A DNA stretch of 64,000 nt from JASGCK01 sp031538565 (lineage in GTDB: Bacteria > Pseudomonadota > Gammaproteobacteria > Burkholderiales > Burkholderiaceae_C), in contig JAVKLS010000013.1 of NCBI GenBank assembly GCA_031538565.1, forward strand, positions 1 through 64,000. Reading direction: 5' to 3'. The position numbers and the translations under genes are program-made. The notes beneath the pieces are model-generated. The model was not told the origin of the DNA. It saw only the letters and a list, made by a program, of their open reading frames with translations, and made no database searches. Positions 57,594 through 64,000 of this stretch are shown piece by piece; within the stretch, counting starts at the first letter, position 1; the number at the start of each line of letters is the position of its first letter.

Positions 57594-59654
57594 ATGACTC
57601 AGCACTTCATCCGACTGCTCTGGTTGGTACTTTTAACCTTAAGCACGCTGAACTGCGGTGGGGGAAAAGAGAGCGATTCTTCCGCCTCTGCCACAGCGCC
57701 AGCCATTAGCGCCATAAACGTCAGCGGAGCACTTACTGCCAATAGCATGGTCACCCTTGCGGGCGTAGCAACCGACCCAGGCAATTTAGCGCTGACATAC
57801 TCATGGGATTTTGGTGATGGCGGAGCAAAAGACACAGGCACAACCGTTTACCGTATTTACACCAGCGCAAGCACTTATACCGCCACGCTCACAGTGACCA
57901 ATACGGCAGGTCTCTCCAGCAGCAAAACCACCGCACTATCCATTGGACCTGGCAATGCCGCATCCGCTAACGTCACGCCCGCTTGCCAAGACGGCACTTG
58001 TGGGGGCGCATTCACCACCGCAGGCACTACGACAACCTATACAGGAACTGGCACAGGCGTACTAGGTTTTACTAATTTAACTAGCGTCCCCGTCACCCGC
58101 AATATCAACATCCAAGGCGCCGCACTTGCGGGGAAGACGGTCACGCTTGTTTTTTCCAATGGGGCAATTAAGGCGGCGGCAGCAGCCCCGAGCGCTGGAA
58201 CACTGGCAAGCCCCGCTTTGGCAAGCGCGAACCCACTGATCTCGCCAAACAGCGCAACCATACAGGGCGATGGACATGAGGATCATGAGCATCACCAAAT
58301 GGCGGCGGCGCATTCGCAGATGCTGAATCTCAATAGGCAAGTAGCTCAAGAGATGAAGGTGCTATCGGCATCGCAAAGCGCCCACTCGCCAAGTAGCTAC
58401 TCGCCAAACGCTGCGCCCGTCACGTCGCCGCCAATCATTCAAACAGCGGTGGCTGTGGGTGGCACCAAATCATGGTACGAAGACTACACAAAAACATCGT
58501 ATGCCACCACGGCACGGCGCACCTGCCCCATTGCCAGCACAGGAAAAAACGTGGTTTTTTGGGTGCAAAACACCATCTACACCGCAGGTGCTGCATCAGC
58601 ATCAGGCACAGTAACCGACGCTAATTTAGATGCGTATCAAAAGCAGTTTTGCGAGACAGATAATTTAAAACACGGCTACCCCACCATCTCCAGCGTACTG
58701 GGGGATGTGTGGGGCTCCATTCCCACATCGTCTGCTTACAGCGGAAGAACTATTACGGATACAGCATCAGCAAAACAAGATGTCAATATCGTCATCCTCA
58801 ATCCAGGCGCGGCACAAGGCTGGGGTGGCTACTTCTATTCGCTCAATAATTTTTTAAAGACCGCTTCGGGGACGGCGGCTAACTCCAACCAGGCACTCGT
58901 TTTTTTCATCAATGCACGGCAAAGCCAAGCCTATATCAACTCAGTTTTAATTCACGAATTGACGCACATGATTAACTTTTACCAAAGAACCGCCCTGCAC
59001 GACGACAGTCACGAAACATGGTTAGAAGAAACCTCGGCGATGATGACCGAAGATATTTTTGACTCGGGCGCTACGCTTACTGGGTGCGGCGGCCTCACCC
59101 CCATAGCCTGCCGCCTGGATGGCTACGCCAAAACGGGTGGCGCAATCAGTTATTTTGACTGGACCGACCTTTCAGCTGGCAGCTATGACATGGGCGGCTC
59201 GTTTGGTGCGTTTTTAAACCGCCAATTTGGCCCTGGCATTTATGCCCAGCTGATGACCGATTGCTACACCCCAAGCACCAAAAAATCCAGTGTTGATTGC
59301 TTGGATTTTTTAATTCAAAATAATGGAGGCCCAGGTTTTACCGATGAGTTTGCGCGCTTTGGCGCGTCCGTCTTTGGAAAAATAAACGAGGCGAGTTCTC
59401 CCGCCAGATATGGCTTTCCAGCCAAAAACGGCACACTGACCCCCACTGGCAATATGGCGAGCAGCTATGTTTACTCCCTGCCTAAGCTGTCCACAAACTC
59501 AGCTTCCGTTCCAGTAACGGCTAAAACGCTATCCACATTTACGGGGACTACGCAGACTTACAAAATCGACAGCGTCGCCAGCGGAAAAACCAGTTATGTG
59601 CGCACCAATGTCACCGTACCTGGAAAAACAACGCTGTTGATGACCGTGAAATGA
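57594..59654 (+). CDS. secreted lipoprotein metallopeptidase (M30-like), copy 1, with PKD domain
   Basis: A lipoprotein signal ending LSTLNC starts the 686-residue protein (start 57594, after AAAGAGAGAG). Residues about 38-118 form a PKD-like domain (SYSWDFGDGG type, here LTYSWDFGDGG). The zinc motif HELTH is at 454-458, followed by WLEETSAMM, whose Glu is the likely third ligand, as in hyicolysin-type M30 peptidases. The C-terminal part is beta-rich. It is one of a tandem pair; copy 2 lacks the PKD domain. Substrate unknown. Confidence 0.85.
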   Translation: MTQHFIRLLWLVLLTLSTLNCGGGKESDSSASATAPAISAINVSGALTANSMVTLAGVATDPGNLALTYSWDFGDGGAKDTGTTVYRIYTSASTYTATLTVTNTAGLSSSKTTALSIGPGNAASANVTPACQDGTCGGAFTTAGTTTTYTGTGTGVLGFTNLTSVPVTRNINIQGAALAGKTVTLVFSNGAIKAAAAAPSAGTLASPALASANPLISPNSATIQGDGHEDHEHHQMAAAHSQMLNLNRQVAQEMKVLSASQSAHSPSSYSPNAAPVTSPPIIQTAVAVGGTKSWYEDYTKTSYATTARRTCPIASTGKNVVFWVQNTIYTAGAASASGTVTDANLDAYQKQFCETDNLKHGYPTISSVLGDVWGSIPTSSAYSGRTITDTASAKQDVNIVILNPGAAQGWGGYFYSLNNFLKTASGTAANSNQALVFFINARQSQAYINSVLIHELTHMINFYQRTALHDDSHETWLEETSAMMTEDIFDSGATLTGCGGLTPIACRLDGYAKTGGAISYFDWTDLSAGSYDMGGSFGAFLNRQFGPGIYAQLMTDCYTPSTKKSSVDCLDFLIQNNGGPGFTDEFARFGASVFGKINEASSPARYGFPAKNGTLTPTGNMASSYVYSLPKLSTNSASVPVTAKTLSTFTGTTQTYKIDSVASGKTSYVRTNVTVPGKTTLLMTVK

Positions 59655-59657
59655 TGC

Positions 59658-59735
59658 GGCGTTAAAACAGCGAGCGTGCGCCTATGGGGGTGACTACAAT
59701 GCCTTGCCCACAACCCTAAAAGAGAGCGTAACTTT
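59658..59735 (+). pseudogene. duplication scar: copy of SPOR gene 3' end and leader
   Basis: This 78-bp stretch repeats 57515-57593, the last 21 codons of the SPOR gene plus the leader of copy 1, with scattered changes and a frame break at tatgggggtgac. It shows that the duplicated unit ran from inside the SPOR gene to the end of metallopeptidase copy 1, about 2.1 kb. The leader part (aaaagagagcg) still serves as the ribosome-binding region of copy 2. Confidence 0.85.
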
Positions 59736-61517
59736 ATGACTCAACACTTCATTCGACTAATCGGGTTGGTGCTTTTAACCTTAAGCACGCTGAACTGCGG
59801 CGGGGGGAAGGCGAGTAGCTCCACCTCTGACGCTGCCCCAACCGTCAAGCCCGCTTGCCAAGACGGTACTTGTGGGGGTGCATTCATCACCACAGACACA
59901 ACGACAACCTATACAGGGGCTGGCACAGGCGTACTGGGCTTTACTAATTTAACCGACGCCCCCGTCGCCCTCGATATCAAACTACAAGGCGCAGCACTTT
60001 CGGAGAAAACGGTCACGCTTGTTTTTTCCAATGGGCAAAGCACGGCGGCATCGTCAAACCCTAGTTTTGGAACACTCGCAGGAGAGTTCGTTTCGTCAAC
60101 CGAAAACCCGCCGCCAACTTCTAAAAAGAGCGTAGCCATACAGGGCGATGGACATGAGGGTCATGAGCATCACCAAATGGCGGCGGCGCATACGCAGATG
60201 CTGGAACGCAATCGGCAACTGGATGACGAGATGAAGGCGCTATCGGCATTGGCAAATGCCCGCTCGCCAAACGCGGCGCCCGTTATTTCACCGCCAAACA
60301 TTCAAGCAGCGGTGGCTGTGGGTGGCACCAAATCATGGTACGAAAACTACACAAAAACATCGTATGCCACCACGGCACGGCGCATCTGCCCCATTGACAG
60401 CACAGGAAGAAGCGTGGTTTTTTGGGTGCAAGATAGCCTTTACAACGCAAGTGCTGCATCAGCGCCAGGCACAGTAACCGACGCTAATTTAGATGCGTAT
60501 CAACAGCAGTTTTGCGAGACAGATAATTTAAAACACGGCTACCCCACCATTTCCAGCGTACTGGGGGATGTGTGGGGCTCCATTCCCACATCGTCGGCTT
60601 ACAGCGGAAGAACTATTACCGATACAGCATCAGCAAAACAAGATGTCAATATCGTCATCCTCAATCCAATCACACCACAAGATTGGGGTGGCTACTTCTC
60701 CACAATGCATAGTGTGCTCAAGACCACGTCGGCGCTCTATGCCAACTCCAACGAAGCACTCGTTTTTTTCATCAGTGCAACGCAAAGTCAAAACCGTATC
60801 AACTCGACTTTAATTCATGAATTGACGCACATGATTAACTTCTACCAAAGAACCGTCCTTTACGGCGTCAAACACGACACGTGGTTAGAAGAAACCTCGG
60901 CGATGATGACCCAAGATATTTTTGACTCGGGCGCTACGCTTAATACGTGTGACAACCTCACACCCATAGCCTGCCGCCTAAATGGCTACGCCAGAACTGG
61001 CGGCGCAGTCAGTTATGTTGAATGGGTAACGCTTGCTGCTAACAGCTACGACATGGGCGGCGCGTTTGGTGCGTTTTTAAACCGCCGATTTGGCCCTGGC
61101 ATTTATGTCCAGCTGATGACCGATTGCGACACCCCAAGCGCCAACCAATCCAGTGTTGAATGCTTAGATTTTTTAATTCAAAATAATGGAAGTCCAGGTT
61201 TTACCGATGAATTTGCGCGCTTTGGTGCGTCCGTCTTTGGAAAAATAAACGAGGCGAATCCTCCCGCCAGATATGGCTTCCCAGCCAAAATCGGCACACT
61301 TTCGGCTCAAGGAAACATGACGAACAGCTATGACTACTCCCTGCCTCAGCTGCCCATAAACTCAGCTGCCGTTCCAGCAACGGCTACAGCGCTATCCACA
61401 TTTACGGGGACTACGCAGACTTACAAAATCGACAGTGTCGCCAGAGGAAAAGCCGGTTATGGACGAACCAATGTCACCGTGCCCGCAAAAACAACATTGC
61501 TAATAACCGTGAAATGA
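59736..61517 (+). CDS. secreted lipoprotein metallopeptidase (M30-like), copy 2
   Basis: The 593-residue paralogue of the preceding enzyme has the same lipobox (LSTLNC), the block CQDGTCGGAF and the zinc motif HELTH at 361-365 with WLEETSAMM. It lacks the PKD domain, with a direct join from the lipobox region to the next domain. Sequence identity is high in the catalytic part and lower in the N-terminal third and near residues 310-350, so the copies have begun to diverge. Its stop overlaps the next gene. Confidence 0.85.
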   Translation: MTQHFIRLIGLVLLTLSTLNCGGGKASSSTSDAAPTVKPACQDGTCGGAFITTDTTTTYTGAGTGVLGFTNLTDAPVALDIKLQGAALSEKTVTLVFSNGQSTAASSNPSFGTLAGEFVSSTENPPPTSKKSVAIQGDGHEGHEHHQMAAAHTQMLERNRQLDDEMKALSALANARSPNAAPVISPPNIQAAVAVGGTKSWYENYTKTSYATTARRICPIDSTGRSVVFWVQDSLYNASAASAPGTVTDANLDAYQQQFCETDNLKHGYPTISSVLGDVWGSIPTSSAYSGRTITDTASAKQDVNIVILNPITPQDWGGYFSTMHSVLKTTSALYANSNEALVFFISATQSQNRINSTLIHELTHMINFYQRTVLYGVKHDTWLEETSAMMTQDIFDSGATLNTCDNLTPIACRLNGYARTGGAVSYVEWVTLAANSYDMGGAFGAFLNRRFGPGIYVQLMTDCDTPSANQSSVECLDFLIQNNGSPGFTDEFARFGASVFGKINEANPPARYGFPAKIGTLSAQGNMTNSYDYSLPQLPINSAAVPATATALSTFTGTTQTYKIDSVARGKAGYGRTNVTVPAKTTLLITVK

Positions 61518-61831
61518 TGATGAACACCACCCGACGACGCTTCACCGCCATTGCAAGCTTATCGCTTGCAATGGGACTCTTTGCCTGCGCGGCATCGCAA
61601 ACGGACTTATCGCTCACAGGGACTCTTAGCCGCAAAGGGTCGCAAATGGAGAGCTTCTGGGCTGTGCGACTGTCCGATGGAAAAATTTGGCAATTGGCAG
61701 CTAACGCAGCGCAAAACGATCAACTCAGCGCCTTGCAATTTACAAGCATTCGCGTCACTGGCAAGGCGGATACCACCACGCTTCCGTTTCCAACGCTGAC
61801 AGTGCAGCGTATTGAAGCGGCGCAACAATAA
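61514..61831 (+). CDS. small putative lipoprotein
   Basis: The 105-residue product has a signal sequence (FTAIASLSLAMGLFACAAS) with a possible lipobox Cys at residue 25, followed by a short beta-rich domain (ESFWAVRLSDGKIWQLAANA). Its start is coupled to the metallopeptidase gene by an ATGATGATG run overlapping the TGA. It may assist or inhibit the peptidases. No family is recognised. Confidence 0.6.
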   Translation: MMMNTTRRRFTAIASLSLAMGLFACAASQTDLSLTGTLSRKGSQMESFWAVRLSDGKIWQLAANAAQNDQLSALQFTSIRVTGKADTTTLPFPTLTVQRIEAAQQ

Positions 61832-61837
61832 ACCCTG

Positions 61838-62665
61838 CTAATAAACCAAACCCTCAGGTTTGACTTCTTGCAAGATGGTAGTGGCGATTTCCTCAATCGA
61901 TTTGGTGGTAGTCGATAGCCAGCGGATGCCCTCTCGGCGCATCATGGCTTCGGCCTCTGAAACCTCCATGCGGCAATTGGCAATATCGGCATAGCGCGAA
62001 TTGGGGCGACGCTCGTGGCGCACTTCGGCTAGGCGTGCAGGCAAAATGCTGAGTCCAAAAATTTTATGCTTGTGCGGCACTAATGCGGGCGGCAAGTGCT
62101 GGCGCTCAAAATCTTCTGGGATGAGCGGATAGTTGCTGACTTTCAATCCATACTGCATGGCTAAGTAAAGCGAGGTGGGTGTTTTTCCGCTTCGACTAAC
62201 GCCCACCAAAATAACATCGGATTGCATCAGGTCGGTGTTGCGCTGCCCGTCGTCATGCGCCAAGCTAAAGTTAATGGCTTCAATACGGTCATGGTAGGCC
62301 TTGCTTTTGCTGACATCGCTAAATCTACCAATGCGGTGATTGCTCTTAATGCCCAGCTCCGCCTCTAACGGATTGACAAACGTGCTAAACATATCGAGCA
62401 ACATACACCGCGCTTGGCAGCCCTCGTTAATCACTTGCAGCACCTCCCTATTGACCAACGTGGTAAACACAATCGGTTTGCTGCCATCGCTAGATGCCAC
62501 GTGCATCATTTGCTTGACTGCCAAATGTGCTTTATCCACCGTATTGGTAAAAGGAATGCGGACATGATTGGCTTCAATGGCGAATTGGGCAAGAATGGCC
62601 TTGCCAAATGTTTCCGCCGTAATGCCCGTGCCGTCTGAGACGAAAAATATGGTGCGATGGCTCAC
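61838..62665 (-). CDS. ppsR: PEP synthase regulatory protein (bifunctional kinase/pyrophosphorylase)
   Basis: PpsR inactivates PEP synthase by ADP-dependent phosphorylation of a Thr and reactivates it by phosphorolysis. The 275-residue DUF299 protein starts TIFFVSDGTGITAETFGKAI and has the P-loop GVSRSGKTPTSLYLA (GxxRxGKTP). It is divergent from its target gene ppsA, the usual arrangement. Confidence 0.94.
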   Translation of the reverse strand: MSHRTIFFVSDGTGITAETFGKAILAQFAIEANHVRIPFTNTVDKAHLAVKQMMHVASSDGSKPIVFTTLVNREVLQVINEGCQARCMLLDMFSTFVNPLEAELGIKSNHRIGRFSDVSKSKAYHDRIEAINFSLAHDDGQRNTDLMQSDVILVGVSRSGKTPTSLYLAMQYGLKVSNYPLIPEDFERQHLPPALVPHKHKIFGLSILPARLAEVRHERRPNSRYADIANCRMEVSEAEAMMRREGIRWLSTTTKSIEEIATTILQEVKPEGLVY

Positions 62666-62752
62666 AATGCTCCTCGGTAAATTACAATGCCAAGCGCTGT
62701 TTTAAGCGCAGCACAGACGTATTATCCAAACAAATCCACGCAACTCACTCTC

Positions 62753-64000
62753 ATGTCTAAACTCTTTGACCCCAGCGCCCTTGTCGTCCCTTTTGAGCTT
62801 TTGCGAAACGCTGATGTGGACTCCGTAGGCGGCAAAAACGCCAGTCTTGGCGAAATGATTTCCCAGCTGCCCACAGGCGTCAAAGTCCCCACAGGGTTTG
62901 CCACGACGGCGCACGCTTTTCGCGCTTTTTTAAAGCACGGGGGCTTGGACGCGAGCATCAACGCCAAGCTGGACGCGCTTGATACCGAAGACGTCAACGC
63001 CCTGGCCCGCGTGGGCGCAGAAATTCGCGCCTTGGTTGAGGCTCAGCCCTTCCCCGCTGACCTTGAGCAAGCCATTCGCGCCGCGTTTACCAAACTGAGC
63101 AGCGGCTCTGCCGAGGCTTCGTTTGCCGTGCGATCTTCCGCAACCGCAGAAGATTTACCCGACGCCTCGTTTGCGGGGCAGCAAGAAACGTTTTTAAACG
63201 TGGTGGGCATTGAAACTGTGCTGCACAAAATCAAAGAGGTTTTTGCCTCGCTCTACAACGATCGCGCCATTAGCTACCGCGTGCACAAAGGCTTTGCCCA
63301 CGCCGAGGTGGCGTTATCAGCAGGCGTGCAGCGCATGGTGCGCTCCGATTTGGGCGCTGCGGGCGTGATGTTTACGATAGATACTGAAAGCGGCTTTGAT
63401 CAAGTCGTCTTTATCACCAGCAGCTACGGACTTGGCGAAACGGTGGTGCAAGGCGCTGTTAATCCTGACGAGTTTTATGTGCACAAACCCATGCTGCGCG
63501 CAGGCAAACGTGCGCTAATTCGGCGCAGCTTAGGCAGCAAACTCATCCAAATGGTGTTTGCCACGCCAGATGAAAAGGCAGCCAGCGGGAAACTGGTTCG
63601 CACGATTGATGTGCCAGCCGCGCAAAGCCAACGCTACTCGCTAACCGATGCCGATGTGGAGCAGCTTGCCAAATACGCCCTCGTTATCGAGGAGCACTAC
63701 AAGCAGCCCATGGACATTGAATGGGGCAAGGACGGGATAGACGGCGCGCTCTACATCTTGCAGGCGCGTCCCGAAACCGTCAAAAGCCAAGCCAAGGGCA
63801 AGGCAGAAGTGCGCTACAAGCTCCTGGGCAAAGGGGCCGTTTTGGCGGAGGGGCGCGCCATCGGTCAAAAAATTGGCACAGGCGTTGTCCGCCTCGTTAA
63901 AAGCATTAGCCAAATGGACGAAGTCCAAGCAGGCGATGTTTTGGTCACCGATATGACCGATCCCAATTGGGAACCTGTAATGAAGCGTGCCAGCGCCATC
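62753..64000 (+). CDS. ppsA: phosphoenolpyruvate synthase (5' part, runs off window)
   Basis: PpsA makes PEP from pyruvate with ATP, giving AMP and phosphate, for gluconeogenesis. The first 416 codons are present. The N-terminal ATP-grasp domain includes VDSVGGKNASLGEMI, FAVRSSATAEDLPDASFAGQ and GAVNPDEFYVHKP. A swivelling phosphohistidine domain begins near 385 (VTDMTDPNWEP), but the catalytic His lies beyond the window edge. The PEP-binding domain is also cut off. Regulation by PpsR is expected. Confidence 0.94.
   Translation, partial: MSKLFDPSALVVPFELLRNADVDSVGGKNASLGEMISQLPTGVKVPTGFATTAHAFRAFLKHGGLDASINAKLDALDTEDVNALARVGAEIRALVEAQPFPADLEQAIRAAFTKLSSGSAEASFAVRSSATAEDLPDASFAGQQETFLNVVGIETVLHKIKEVFASLYNDRAISYRVHKGFAHAEVALSAGVQRMVRSDLGAAGVMFTIDTESGFDQVVFITSSYGLGETVVQGAVNPDEFYVHKPMLRAGKRALIRRSLGSKLIQMVFATPDEKAASGKLVRTIDVPAAQSQRYSLTDADVEQLAKYALVIEEHYKQPMDIEWGKDGIDGALYILQARPETVKSQAKGKAEVRYKLLGKGAVLAEGRAIGQKIGTGVVRLVKSISQMDEVQAGDVLVTDMTDPNWEPVMKRASAI

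Overview
The window looks like a chromosome segment of a betaproteobacterium, probably order Burkholderiales. The evidence is compact housekeeping genes with many ATGA/TAATG overlaps, the order cysS-alkA-accA-tilS-lysC-tRNA-Ser, a methylcrotonyl-CoA carboxylase (leucine) cluster, a histone-H1-like SWIB protein and a TctDE-like two-component pair. This placement rests on family recognition and gene order, not on a database search.

Layout. 1-346: eroded insertion-sequence DNA. 347-9684: greA, argG, ppnP, the heat-shock set grpE-dnaK-(TMEM175)-dnaJ behind a sigma-32-like promoter, and TRAP-transporter membrane subunits. 9742-24863: metK, an acyltransferase, an AmpG-like permease, fabI, surface-polysaccharide genes, a long leftward operon-like run (proS-slt, yebC, purD-hemF-nadD-rsfS-rlmH-maf) and rppH. 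24871-29303: liuD-liuC-liuB for leucine breakdown. 39485-50860: tRNA-Ser(GCU), lysC, tilS, accA, alkA, cysS, then TPR/L,D-transpeptidase/cyclophilin/lpxH, rpiA, pyrD and a SWIB protein. 51014-64000: a two-component system, topB, a SET-domain methyltransferase, birA, a SPOR protein, two tandem M30-like metallopeptidase lipoproteins, ppsR and the 5' part of ppsA.

The most interesting segment is 29521-39497, a 9.94-kb prophage in the 3' end of tRNA-Ser, bounded by perfect 34-bp direct repeats. It has no terminase, portal or tail genes. It carries a small FtsK/HerA-type packaging ATPase next to a candidate double-jelly-roll capsid protein, a dozen or so small membrane or virion-like proteins, a membrane-anchored lambda-R-type endolysin and a holin-like gene. 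This is the gene set expected of a tailless, membrane-containing phage of the PM2 (corticovirus) type, and the length is close to that of PM2. The only recombinase is a small resolvase-type serine recombinase beside attL.

The attachment core lies inside an HTH (repressor-like) gene. Integration replaces the last 27 residues of the circular-form protein with 14 residues read from the antisense of tRNA-Ser, and separates that gene from the recombinase, which would lie 27 bp downstream in the circle. This resembles the integration-dependent immunity known in some mycobacteriophages. An origin-like stretch (three hairpins, two DnaA-box-like sites, direct repeats), a reverse-oriented cassette between 20-bp repeats, and a decayed second recombinase fragment outside attL complete the element.
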